Shown piece by piece: positions 1-7,556 of a DNA stretch of 23,443 bases. The notes beneath the pieces were generated by a model that made no database searches, was not told where the DNA came from, and saw only the letters and a program-made list of their open reading frames with translations. Position 1 is the stretch's first letter. Every line of letters begins with the position of its first letter. The stretch is from a virus: positions 3,249 through 26,691 of the IMG/VR virus record IMGVR_UViG_3300030331_000990; one strand, 5' to 3'. Both the position numbers and the translations under genes were made by a program.

Positions 1-979
1 CAATCTCATCAGCATTATTACCTAAACCAGAATTTTCTTTAATTCCAAAAAGCTGAGGGCTAGTTATACCGTGAGCTGTAAATATTTCTTCTCTAATTTG
101 GTTGTTTAGGTTTATAAATCTTTCATCTTGTCCATTTACTGGAATAGGTATTATTTGAGGGTGGTCACTATTCTGGTCTGTAAATGAAAGCAAAGGCTTA
201 CCAGCATTGTCAGCCCCTGTAGCATAGTCTTTAAATCTTCTTTCAATAGCCTGCATTTCTTGTTCTGTAGGGGAACCATTATTAAACGAGACCACATAGC
301 CCGCAGAAAGATTATTTTTGATGTTTTGTAAAGTAAAGTTAGCTATCTCAGCATCTGACTCTAAATAAGGTATAGCACTAGTATAGTCTGGCATAGGATA
401 GACTCCTAAATCTGGTCTATATTCTTTGTAATAAATTAAATAATCTACTTCAGGTTTTGCACTATCATCATAAGGAAAGTGCTGTAATATTTTATAATCT
501 TTGTTGTTTTGTGGATTCCTAGCAGACCAGTCATCTGTAAAATAATATAAATTATCATTAACACCTACTCTAATATCACAAAAATCTATATGATTAATAG
601 CTGCTATTTTACCATTTTTTGACATTCTAACTTGCAAGCTAAAACCTCCATAAACCTTTTTATCTTTTGCTAGTTTAGATGTTAGCTCATCAATATTCTC
701 ATCTTCGTTAGGCATCCTTAAAAAGCCATCAACATAAGCTTTTTCTGTGAACGATAGTTTTTCATCTACTACAAAACCTTGACCTACTATAAATTTAACT
801 TTACTATTAATGATTTGATTATGCTTACTAGACTCATTATATAGTTTAGTTAGATAATCTGGATATGTATTTTTATATGGTCTGTCTACGCCGTATTCAT
901 ACCAGTCACCCTTTTTAGATTCTTTAAACTCAGGTAATTCATAACCTCCAAAATTTATAGGTATTAGTTTTATGCTCAT
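1..979 (-). CDS. Phage portal protein (partial, C-terminus beyond left edge)
   Basis: Portal protein forms the dodecameric ring at the capsid vertex through which DNA is packaged and to which the tail joins. The visible 326 codons start at the ATG at 979 (MSIKLIPINFGGYELPEF...) and stay open to the window edge. Supporting features are the N-terminal 'GDWYEYGVDRPYKNTYPDYL' segment, a middle stretch of the type 'YYKEYRPDLGVYPMPDY', and the 'SPQLFGIKENSGLGNNADEI' segment at the edge, which resembles the late portal region of Bacteroidota phages. The start overlaps the stop of the upstream gene by 4 bp (ATGA), implying translational coupling. It is the last visible gene of the head unit, downstream of the major capsid gene, the reverse of the usual portal-first order. 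Family assignment is from recognition of sequence style; no search was run. Confidence 0.85.
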   Translation of the reverse strand, partial: MSIKLIPINFGGYELPEFKESKKGDWYEYGVDRPYKNTYPDYLTKLYNESSKHNQIINSKVKFIVGQGFVVDEKLSFTEKAYVDGFLRMPNEDENIDELTSKLAKDKKVYGGFSLQVRMSKNGKIAAINHIDFCDIRVGVNDNLYYFTDDWSARNPQNNKDYKILQHFPYDDSAKPEVDYLIYYKEYRPDLGVYPMPDYTSAIPYLESDAEIANFTLQNIKNNLSAGYVVSFNNGSPTEQEMQAIERRFKDYATGADNAGKPLLSFTDQNSDHPQIIPIPVNGQDERFINLNNQIREEIFTAHGITSPQLFGIKENSGLGNNADEI

Positions 980-1377
980 TGCGCTGGATTATATACTACG
1001 TTAGTAATAGTTGAAACTGTATGTTGATTAAATGTAGGTTGATAGGTAGAGTCTAATAATTTCATTTTACCTTGCTCTACTACATTAAGTCCATCTGGAT
1101 TTAAGTTGAATGGATTTGACTGTTCATAAACTTTGTATTTATAGAAACCAGCAGAACCTAAAATAAGACTTCCGCTAGTAGGATCAAAACTACCCTCTAT
1201 AAAATTAAATTCATTATATCTAAATTTGTTAGTGGTTAAATCAGTCATAACTGTATAATATTTCCTTTTAGTTTGGTCGCTTTCAAACTCAAATAAATAA
1301 TATGGAACCTCTAAAGTAGTTAGCTCCCACAAAGTTGTGATTATATTTGTAGTAGCATTTTTATTTATCACTAACAT
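976..1377 (-). CDS. Probable virion-associated protein between tail tube and portal (function unknown)
   Basis: A 133-residue protein starting MLVINKNATTN. A longer reading frame opens at 1404, but its first nine codons are a Lys/Arg/Gln run that lies inside the preceding small gene, so the ATG at 1377 is preferred; it gives a 17-bp overlap with that gene. The sequence is rich in aromatic and beta-forming residues (PYYLFEFESDQTKRKYYTVM, then FYKYKVYEQSNPFNLNPDG), suggesting a beta-sandwich. Proteins of this style recur beside portal and capsid genes in Bacteroidota phages, usually unnamed. The stop overlaps the portal start (ATGA). I infer a structural or connector role from position only. 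Confidence 0.7.
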   Translation of the reverse strand: MLVINKNATTNIITTLWELTTLEVPYYLFEFESDQTKRKYYTVMTDLTTNKFRYNEFNFIEGSFDPTSGSLILGSAGFYKYKVYEQSNPFNLNPDGLNVVEQGKMKLLDSTYQPTFNQHTVSTITNVVYNPAQ

Positions 1378-1513
1378 CTTTCTTTGCTTTTTTCTTTTCT
1401 GCAAATACTTCAGTTATTTCTAACTTTTTTAATAATTCTATATTCTCTTCACATACTAAAACTCTAAAGCCTTTAGTAACGATTGTTTTTCCTATATAAG
1501 ATTTTTTCAACAT
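1361..1513 (-). CDS. Small basic protein (50 aa), hypothetical
   Basis: Reading from the ATG at 1513 gives a 50-residue protein that begins MLKKSYIGKTIVTKGFRVLV and ends in a Lys-rich tail (AEKKKAKKDVSDK). It starts 14 bp downstream of the terminator hairpin at 1527-1550 and overlaps the next gene by 17 bp, so it is the first gene of the short unit that ends in the portal. The protein has a beta-like N-terminal half and a charged helical C-terminal half. The placement resembles small proteins found before head-tail connector genes, but I do not recognise a family. Support is from gene packing: without it there would be a gap in otherwise continuous coding sequence. Confidence 0.6.
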   Translation of the reverse strand: MLKKSYIGKTIVTKGFRVLVCEENIELLKKLEITEVFAEKKKAKKDVSDK

Positions 1514-1526
1514 AATTTACAAATTT

Positions 1527-1550
1527 AAAAAAAAGGGGTAGTTATACCCC
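1527..1550 (-). terminator. Intrinsic terminator after the probable tail tube gene
   Basis: On the minus strand GGGGTA, a 4-nt loop TAAC and TACCCC form a 6-bp stem followed directly by eight T (A-run at 1527-1534 on the plus strand). This is a textbook rho-independent terminator placed 23 bp after the stop of the upstream gene (1573). It would limit read-through into the small gene, the unknown protein and the portal. Confidence 0.85.
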
Positions 1551-1567
1551 TCTTTTATACAACAAAG

Positions 1568-1585
1568 AACGATTAAGCAATCGTT
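1568..1585. repeat. Perfect inverted repeat spanning a stop codon
   Basis: AACGATT and AATCGTT (7 bp each) flank a 4-nt spacer AAGC; the TAA stop of the probable tail tube gene lies within the structure. It sits 18 bp upstream, in transcript terms, of the terminator at 1527-1550, giving two hairpins in tandem at the 3' end of that gene. There is no T-run after this one, so it may protect the mRNA end rather than terminate. Confidence 0.55.
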
Positions 1586-2088
1586 AAACCAGCCACAACA
1601 GAGGCTTGTACCTCATAACAAGGTAACTGCGATTTATCCATTAATTCAATTTGGTACTGGTTAGGATCACCAAAAGCCTGTCCAGTTTGTGCGACTAAAG
1701 CACTTCCTTCAGCAAACTGGTCGAAACCTAATCCCCAAAATTTACCATTATTATCTTTTACTATTACTGCAAGTCTAGCTAACATTAACATTTTTATTTC
1801 ATTAGTTTTAGCAGCAGTCAATTTATTAATTGTAAAAGCTAAAACATTATCATAAAAAGAAGTACCAGCTGTTTGGTCTACAGTTGCTGTAGATGTCAAA
1901 CTACCAGATTCCTTTTTAAGATTATACCTAAAAAAAGATGATGCACCCGCCTGAGTAATAGCAGTAATTTCGTGGTTTGACAAAGTAAATGCAGTGACAT
2001 TGTCTCTTTCTGCAATAAGTATTTCCTCAATACCGCCTAGAGAATCACTACAATCCCTCGCCATTCCACTTGCTAATATACAACTCAT
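1573..2088 (-). CDS. Probable major tail (tube) protein
   Basis: A 171-residue protein. The N-terminal 'DCSDSLGGIEEILIAERDNVTAF' resembles the start of tube/structural proteins in Bacteroidota siphoviruses. The C-terminal part 'FWGLGFDQFAEGSALVAQTG' with 'QYQIELMDKSQLPCYEV' resembles the segment where these proteins describe a repeated beta element and a final strand; the whole is predicted beta-rich. It lies just downstream of the major capsid gene, with its own terminators before (2139-2156) and after (1527-1550), so it is a monocistronic-like, highly expressed unit, as expected for an abundant virion component. A head decoration protein is the main alternative. The ATG at 2088 gives MSCILASGMARDC; a second ATG eight codons in is possible. 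Confidence 0.55.
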   Translation of the reverse strand: MSCILASGMARDCSDSLGGIEEILIAERDNVTAFTLSNHEITAITQAGASSFFRYNLKKESGSLTSTATVDQTAGTSFYDNVLAFTINKLTAAKTNEIKMLMLARLAVIVKDNNGKFWGLGFDQFAEGSALVAQTGQAFGDPNQYQIELMDKSQLPCYEVQASVVAGLTIA

Positions 2089-2134
2089 AACTATTTGATT
2101 TTCAATTAGTTAGCATTTCAGCTAACAATTATTT

Positions 2135-2156
2135 AAAAGGGGGACCTTAATCCCCC
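2135..2156 (-). terminator. Terminator/attenuator after the major capsid gene
   Basis: On the minus strand GGGGGA-TTAAGG-TCCCCC folds into a 6-bp, GC-rich stem with a 6-nt loop followed by TTTTAAAT. It begins 8 bp after the capsid stop codon (2164). The T-tract is short (four T), so partial termination is likely: high capsid mRNA levels with some read-through to the next gene. Confidence 0.75.
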
Positions 2157-2163
2157 ATTAATA

Positions 2164-3108
2164 TTATACTAATAAGAACTCAACAACCTGGTCTGGAAAT
2201 GCTACATTAACACCTCTTCTAAAAGCCATAGTTACTTTATAAATTCTATCATTATCATCATACCAAGACCTTACATCATTAGACTCTTCGTCTGGTAGAT
2301 CAACACCAATATAAATATTAGATGCTCTCATTAAATAACAATTACCAGTAGCTAAACCAGAAAGACCTGGAGTGGCACAAACAGTTACATTAGGGAATCC
2401 GATTAGTGGAAGCTCAGCTGTGAACTCACCATCTACTACATAATGAAAGTAGTTACCATCAGCAATAGCTTTTTGATACTTTAAAAAAGTATCCATTCCT
2501 ACAAACAGTTTTAAATCATCAGCATCCATTATATCTTCTGGCATTAACTCAGCCATACCTGTTAGAATACCAATAACATTAGAGGCTGTAATTCCTGTAG
2601 CTTGTGCTATTGATGTTGGGTTACCATCAACAGCAGTAGCTGCTGCAATAATTTTATTTAATCCATCATACTTTGATAAGTTAGCAGTACCTGAAGTAGT
2701 ATCTCCTTGCCAATCAGCAACCTCAATTGCTTTTTGCAACTTAGCTACTTTTTCAGCAAAATATAACTCTTCAAAAGGTACCTCCTCTTTTTCACCTGTT
2801 AAACCTTGTTTTAACATTGTAGCTGTATATTTAGCAGCTAAATCTGTCATACATAAGTCTTCGTGAATTGCTACAGCACCTGGAGTAATAGTTCTTTGAG
2901 ATAAAGTAGTAGTACCACTCGCACTCCTAGAACAACCATCAGCCTGAAAAACAACATCACTAGAAAGGATATTTATTGTAGTTGGCCCTTTCACACCATC
3001 TTGGATATTAGCATATTGTGCTAATTTCCCACCAGCAACAGACTTAACTATTAAATCCATTGCATTTTGGTCCGTATACGCTGGTAGCGCACTTACATCA
3101 AAACTCAT
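2164..3108 (-). CDS. Major capsid protein
   Basis: A 314-residue protein starting MSFDVSALPAYTDQNAMDLI. Segments such as 'VVFQADGCSRS', 'LSQRTITPGAVAIHEDLC' and 'GCNLYIGVDL'-like 'NIYIGVDLPDEESNDVRSW' near the C-terminus, ending 'FRRGVNVAFPDQVVEFLLV', fit the HK97-fold capsid proteins I associate with Bacteroidota phages. It directly follows the scaffold gene (12-bp gap) and is followed by a strong hairpin. The protein lacks a long N-terminal scaffold (delta) domain, in keeping with a separate scaffold gene upstream. It would form the icosahedral shell. Confidence 0.85.
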   Translation of the reverse strand: MSFDVSALPAYTDQNAMDLIVKSVAGGKLAQYANIQDGVKGPTTINILSSDVVFQADGCSRSASGTTTLSQRTITPGAVAIHEDLCMTDLAAKYTATMLKQGLTGEKEEVPFEELYFAEKVAKLQKAIEVADWQGDTTSGTANLSKYDGLNKIIAAATAVDGNPTSIAQATGITASNVIGILTGMAELMPEDIMDADDLKLFVGMDTFLKYQKAIADGNYFHYVVDGEFTAELPLIGFPNVTVCATPGLSGLATGNCYLMRASNIYIGVDLPDEESNDVRSWYDDNDRIYKVTMAFRRGVNVAFPDQVVEFLLV

Positions 3109-3120
3109 AATTTTAAATTT

Positions 3121-3804
3121 TTAATTGATTATATTTTTATTTTTTAAAAGACTAATAATGTCTTTTTTGTTTTCTTTTTTCAACGATTTAAACGCTGAAT
3201 TTCTTTTAACGACTGCATTTCCAACAGGCTCAGTAATTAGCTTTTCAGTTAATTCTAAAAGCTTTGAAAAAGACTCTTTAAGATTTTCAATTTCTTTTTT
3301 AAGTTCGTTGTTTTCTTCACTAATAGTAGCCTCCATAGAGAATACTCTTTCAGTTACAACAGACTCAATAATCTTTTTAGCCTCTCTTTCCTGAGCTTCT
3401 GTCAAAGGTGCTGACATTTCTTCTTCATCTTCAGTCTCTGCTTCTTCCTCAACCTGCGGTGCTTCCTCAGCCTCTTCAATAGCAACAATAACCCCTGCTT
3501 CAGTAGTAATTTTTCTACCGTCACTAAGTTCGTGGTCACCATCTGGAGCTGGTAAAAGCTCACCATCGACCTCAACAACAACAGCAGCACCTAAAGTAAC
3601 ATCTGGCTCAACCTGTGCGACTGTACCATCCGCTAAAACAACATCTTCAAACTTTTGTATAGTTTCTTCTGTAGTCTCTTCTTTAGTTTCTTCTGTTAAT
3701 TCCTGAGTAGTTTCTGCAAATTCTTTAGAGTCATTTTCAATATCAATACCTTCGTTTTTGAATACGTTTTTAATATCGTTAAATAATTCTTTTAATTCAC
3801 TCAT
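3121..3804 (-). CDS. Capsid scaffolding-type protein, acidic and coiled-coil
   Basis: A 227-residue protein from the ATG at 3804 (MSELKELFNDIKNVF). A start at 3840 would place the first codons inside the promoter-like block, so I reject it. Layout: helical acidic N-terminus (1-50); a beta-type module (about 52-112) with 'VVLADGTVAQVEPDVTLGA', 'PAPDGDHELSDG' and 'GVIVAIE'; a very acidic stretch (111-130, EEAEEA...EDEEEM); a coiled coil (about 137-200); and a basic C-terminus (SLKKENKKDIISLLKNK), as scaffolds use to bind capsid protein. It lies between protease and major capsid genes, the standard scaffold slot, and is the first gene after the 3829-3859 promoter-like block. Confidence 0.75.
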   Translation of the reverse strand: MSELKELFNDIKNVFKNEGIDIENDSKEFAETTQELTEETKEETTEETIQKFEDVVLADGTVAQVEPDVTLGAAVVVEVDGELLPAPDGDHELSDGRKITTEAGVIVAIEEAEEAPQVEEEAETEDEEEMSAPLTEAQEREAKKIIESVVTERVFSMEATISEENNELKKEIENLKESFSKLLELTEKLITEPVGNAVVKRNSAFKSLKKENKKDIISLLKNKNIIN

Positions 3805-3828
3805 AATTAAATAATTTTTATATACTAT

Positions 3829-3859
3829 TATATATAACAAATTTTTGATAGTTGGACAA
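3829..3859 (-). promoter_or_regulatory. Late promoter-like block upstream of the head genes (copy 2)
   Basis: The 20-bp sequence TCAAAAATTTGTTATATATA (minus strand, 3848-3829) is identical to one at 13301-13282. Upstream is TTGTCC (3859-3854), 17 bp before TATATA (3836-3831). It lies between the protease stop (3871) and the scaffold start (3804), so transcripts would have a leader of about 25-30 nt. The palindrome AATAGT-A-ACTATT (3863-3875) overlaps the upstream edge. It is not a clean TAnnTTTG/TTG match (AAAATTTG has one mismatch and no TTG 19-21 bp upstream), so an alternative sigma or phage factor is plausible. Confidence 0.6.
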
Positions 3860-3870
3860 TTTAATAGTAA

Positions 3871-5430
3871 CTATTTTTTTGACTTAGGGTGTTTTGATGG
3901 TAATAAATCATAATCAGTAGTATATTTAGGGTTTTCTGGTCTTCCATTTTTAACTAAATATAAATAAGCATTTACCCTAGCTAAAGCCCACTGCTTCGCA
4001 CTTTTCACACTAGGTGAGTGGGATGTATTATAAGCACCTAAACCCCTTTGAAAAACTGTTTTTAATTGTCCCACTGTCACACCATAACCTAACTTTTCTT
4101 TATATCTTTCGTTAAATTCGTCTGACTTTTTTTGTAGTGTAGCCTCATCTTCTTTAGTTACTTTTGCACCTCTAGTGTTTTTAGCATTACCTTTTGCGCT
4201 TCCTTTACCTTTAGGATTTTTGTTAGGTGTTTTTGACTTAGGTGCCTTAGGTGATTTCTTAACACCGCCTTTAGGGCCTATTTCTGCATAAGTTTTTTTC
4301 TTTACACATTTGCCGTTTTTCTTCACATATCCTGGAGGGCATTTTTTATACATATTAGCCTTATGTGTTTCCCCTACCATATACCAAATTTGGCCTTCAT
4401 ATTCGTGTTCGTGTATTCCTTCAATACCTAAATCCATAGCAGCTTTTAAAGCCATATCTTTTGAGGCGTATGCTAGTCTATCATCTATTATAGCAAAGTC
4501 TTTATTAATTACCATACTAACAAAATTATCTTTTTTCTTTTGTATGTATTTTTTAACTACTTCTCTAATCTTATTAATAAGGCTTACAGGATATTTAGTA
4601 GATTTAGATTGTCCAAACATACCCTCTACACTAAATCCTTTAAAAGAACCATCTTTAACCATTTGCCAAACCTCATCATTTTCTACTCTCATAGAACCCC
4701 ACCAGCTGCCATCTGGAGCATTTTCAAAACCTTTAGGAGCTTTGATACCTCTTTTAGAATCTATTATTAAAGACTCTATCACATAAACACCTTTTGCTTT
4801 TAAATTATTATCGTGCATTAGATTTACGTTAGCATTAAGTCCATTCTTAAAAAATTTATTTACTATCTTTTCTATAGTTTCTTTTCTAAATACTACATAA
4901 TATTTTTCATTGTCTTCATTTAGTCTTATTATAGGTAGATCAGCTTTCATAAAATAACCGCTAACTATTCTCTTTTCTTCATTCTGTATTTTGAAAACCT
5001 GTTTATATTTGTCTTTAGTTTTCATTTTTTCAATAGCCCAATTGATACCACTAGCACCACCCCAAGCATCCCACATAATACCGCCACAACCCTCACTATA
5101 AGGAACATCTTTATTTTGTTGATGTCTTTTAAAACTAGCCATCCTTGCAATAGTCTCCCAACTAATTTTTTCTTTATTAGCTAACTGTCTTGCTCTAGTC
5201 CAACCTATTCTAGTACCACAGTCTGAGCCGTTTTCTTCTTTGTATTCAATTGCTTTCTTAGCGTTGTTAGATGCAGATTCTGGATAGTCGTTAAAAGTTT
5301 CTTCAAATTGATGTTTTTTAAAAGCCATCCACTCAGACTCTATAGCAGGTGAGTCTACAAGTGCAATGTAATCCACCCCAGATTCGTCTTCCTCATCTAT
5401 TATTAATTCTAGTAATTCTGTATTTTTCAT
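3871..5430 (-). CDS. Capsid maturation protease (XkdF/S78-like) with inserted domain and DUF5824-like C-terminal domain
   Basis: A 519-residue multidomain protein. Residues 18-38 (VDYIALVDSPAIESEWMAFKK) and 150-275 look like an XkdF-type prohead protease: H206 in 'NLMHDNN' and S267 in 'FKGFSVEGMF' are the candidate catalytic pair. Residues about 48-137 (NDYPESASNNAKKA..., CGTRIGWTRARQLA, MASFKRHQQNKDVPYSEGCG, GIMWDAWGGASG) form a separate domain interrupting the protease. Residues 308-356 form another small domain. Residues 360-425 are a Lys/Pro/Gly-rich basic linker starting with 'CPPGYVKKNGKC'. Residues 433-512 (LKTVFQRGLGAYNTSHSP, WALARVNAYLYLVKNGRP, TTDYDLL) resemble DUF5824. The protease would cleave scaffold and capsid protein during head maturation. 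It follows the tape measure gene by 11 bp and precedes the scaffold promoter. Confidence 0.75.
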   Translation of the reverse strand: MKNTELLELIIDEEDESGVDYIALVDSPAIESEWMAFKKHQFEETFNDYPESASNNAKKAIEYKEENGSDCGTRIGWTRARQLANKEKISWETIARMASFKRHQQNKDVPYSEGCGGIMWDAWGGASGINWAIEKMKTKDKYKQVFKIQNEEKRIVSGYFMKADLPIIRLNEDNEKYYVVFRKETIEKIVNKFFKNGLNANVNLMHDNNLKAKGVYVIESLIIDSKRGIKAPKGFENAPDGSWWGSMRVENDEVWQMVKDGSFKGFSVEGMFGQSKSTKYPVSLINKIREVVKKYIQKKKDNFVSMVINKDFAIIDDRLAYASKDMALKAAMDLGIEGIHEHEYEGQIWYMVGETHKANMYKKCPPGYVKKNGKCVKKKTYAEIGPKGGVKKSPKAPKSKTPNKNPKGKGSAKGNAKNTRGAKVTKEDEATLQKKSDEFNERYKEKLGYGVTVGQLKTVFQRGLGAYNTSHSPSVKSAKQWALARVNAYLYLVKNGRPENPKYTTDYDLLPSKHPKSKK

Positions 5431-5441
5431 AATTATTTATT

Positions 5442-7553
5442 TTATCTTATAGTTGCTTGTCCTTGTATTACCGCCACCTGGTTTTGAGTTGCTGTAATAT
5501 CTGTTTCAGTTACAAATACTCTAGTGTTATTTTGTGGTACTAAAGTGTTAGTGTTAGCTGGTGCTAGTAAAGGAGCTTCACCACCTCCTCCTGCACCATC
5601 ATAGCCACCTCCGCTACCTCCTCCTGCTAAAGTAGCTGCTTCAAATTTTTGTTGCCTTATTTTATTAACATTTGCTAATCCAGCAAAGATAGCAGCACTA
5701 GCAGCTATAGCACCCCTAACAGGTGATGATGGATCTGGCACTGGTAAAAATTGTGATTGATATGCACTGTTAGCACTAGAATATGTAGTCATTAAAGCAC
5801 CAGCAATTTGCGCTGCTTTTTGTCTGTCAAAAGCTTTTTTTGCCCTTTTATTATTTGCTTCTAATAATTTACTTTTTTCTTTGTTAGTTAATTTTTCATT
5901 ATTTAATATAGTATTATTCATTCTATTGAAACTGTCTAAAGTTTGTTGTGATAAATCAGCAAATGTATTTAATATTTGTGCTGTTGTATCAATAGAAAAT
6001 TGTTTATTTCTTTCCTGAATTTCTATTTGTCTTGCTAGCTCCTCATCTGCAAACCTTTTTTTAATTTCATTTATTTCAGCTTGCTGTGCCTCTTCTAATA
6101 TTTTTGAGTCTTGACCAAATTCTTTTGCTTTTTCAATTAATGTATTATATTTATCTAATACCGCATTTTCCTCTTGTTGTTGTCTACTTAACTGCTTATC
6201 AAAAAATTCATTTTCTAACTCTTCTTTAGCTAGTAAAAAATCTGCCAACTCTTGTGAATCAATAGCATTTTGTTGTATTTTTTTAGCCCTTGCATCTGCT
6301 GCTGCTTTATCTTCAGCATCTTTTGTTTTTTCTAGTTCTGTTTTCTTTCTTTCAAATTCTTTTTTATCTAAGTCTATAACCTGTAATTGAAAACCAGCTA
6401 AAGCATTTTGTCTATCTTTTAAAGTTTTTTCTAAAGCCTCTACCTCTTCTTTTCCTTTTTCCTCGGTTTCTTCTGGATCAAAGAAAAATTCTGCTGTCAT
6501 CTCTTTTAACTCATTAAAGCTTTCCCCTGGCTTAAAATCAATTTCAATAGGTTTTTCACCTATTATATCAGAGATAAAAGGAATATCACTTAAAGACTTT
6601 AAAAGCATATTTATACTATCTATTAATAAATCTCCAATTTTGAAAAATATTTGTGGGGTTAAAAACAAAACATCTAAAACTAATTTTAATCTTTCTCTGT
6701 TTCTTTTAACACCCTCTAACTCTTCTTCATTCTGTTTCTTTTTAATTTCTAAGTTTAATTGTTCACTTTTAATGACCTCACTTAAAGCAGCAATTTTCAT
6801 TTTAAGAATTTGCCTTTCTGTCTTGCCTTGCAGTCTTAATATATTTGTTTGGTTTTCTATTGCATCTAAATTCTCTATATTTGTTTTTAATCTTAATGAA
6901 GTGGCTTTTGCTAAGTCTTTAGAGGCTTGTGAGACTCCAGATATTGCGGCTTTAATCTTATCAAAGTTAGCTACTAAAGCACCGACACCAACTACTAATA
7001 AGCCTATACCAGTAGCGGCTATTGCCGCTCTTAATCCTTTAAAAGCTACTGAGGTAGTATTGACAGAACCTGTAAATAGTTTCATAATACCAGCGGCTAA
7101 TACAGTGGTAGCATTATTTGCTTTTTGTAAAGCTGTTGAATTTTTAACTACGTTGTTAAATAACTTCATAGCTGATTGAGTACCCTCTATACTACCTTTA
7201 AAAGCCATAGAGATACCAATAGCTTTTTCTATGTTTTGTACCGTTTCTTCAATAGCACCACCGCCTCCGCCTAACAAAACAAAAGCAGCTGAGACATCAC
7301 CAACAGCACCAGCAACAGAACCTAGCTCTGAAGCTACTTGCTCATTATCTAAAGCCTCCATAGATAGCTCGGTATTTTTAATTTGTTTATTAACTCCTAC
7401 TAATTCTGTCTTTAAGTCGTTAAAAGCCTTTGTGCCTAAAGGTACTTTCCTAAGCTCTTCATTTAATCTCTCCGCCTCTTGCTCTAATTGACCTAGTGAG
7501 GTGGTAGCACCTTTTGCGTTAATGTCTAATTCTAAAGCTATTTTTTCTGCCAT
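5442..7553 (-). CDS. Tail tape measure protein
   Basis: A 703-residue protein with the make-up of tape measures: N-terminal coiled coil (about 20-70, LGQLEQEAERLNEEL...), Ala/Gly-rich segments, a hydrophobic segment near 176-196 (AATGIGLLVVGVGALVANF), long charged coiled coils (about 365-610, e.g. EKTLKDRQNALAGFQ and KTELEKTKDAEDKAAADA), and a Gly-rich C-terminal region (LAGGGSGGGYDGAGGGG). At about 0.15 nm per residue, the usual rule, the tail would be about 100 nm, a siphovirus value. It guides tail tube polymerisation and is ejected ahead of DNA. It lies 3 bp downstream of the large tail protein gene, with the capsid protease gene next; in most siphoviruses the tape measure comes before the tip proteins, so the order here is reversed. 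Confidence 0.85.
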   Translation of the reverse strand: MAEKIALELDINAKGATTSLGQLEQEAERLNEELRKVPLGTKAFNDLKTELVGVNKQIKNTELSMEALDNEQVASELGSVAGAVGDVSAAFVLLGGGGGAIEETVQNIEKAIGISMAFKGSIEGTQSAMKLFNNVVKNSTALQKANNATTVLAAGIMKLFTGSVNTTSVAFKGLRAAIAATGIGLLVVGVGALVANFDKIKAAISGVSQASKDLAKATSLRLKTNIENLDAIENQTNILRLQGKTERQILKMKIAALSEVIKSEQLNLEIKKKQNEEELEGVKRNRERLKLVLDVLFLTPQIFFKIGDLLIDSINMLLKSLSDIPFISDIIGEKPIEIDFKPGESFNELKEMTAEFFFDPEETEEKGKEEVEALEKTLKDRQNALAGFQLQVIDLDKKEFERKKTELEKTKDAEDKAAADARAKKIQQNAIDSQELADFLLAKEELENEFFDKQLSRQQQEENAVLDKYNTLIEKAKEFGQDSKILEEAQQAEINEIKKRFADEELARQIEIQERNKQFSIDTTAQILNTFADLSQQTLDSFNRMNNTILNNEKLTNKEKSKLLEANNKRAKKAFDRQKAAQIAGALMTTYSSANSAYQSQFLPVPDPSSPVRGAIAASAAIFAGLANVNKIRQQKFEAATLAGGGSGGGYDGAGGGGEAPLLAPANTNTLVPQNNTRVFVTETDITATQNQVAVIQGQATIR

Positions 7554-7556
7554 TTC

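Noticed and set aside
976-1404. Longer start (1404) for the protein before the portal
   Set aside because: The extra nine codons are a Lys/Arg/Gln run that overlaps the coding 3' part of the 50-residue gene; the ATG at 1377 gives a natural N-terminus.
3402-3590. Minus-strand frame of 62 codons inside the scaffold gene
   Set aside because: Alternative frame of an acidic repeat region (Leu/Lys/Arg/Gln low complexity); no start context or motif.
4310-4786. Plus-strand open frame opposite the capsid protease
   Set aside because: The minus strand has clear domain motifs across the whole span; the plus-strand translation is Ser/Pro/Leu-rich without a recognisable domain, as expected for antisense of a Lys-rich gene.
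6640-7179. Plus-strand open frame of 179 codons opposite the tape measure gene
   Set aside because: Antisense of an Ala/Glu/Lys-rich coiled-coil protein often stays open; no motif, and the minus-strand gene is well supported.
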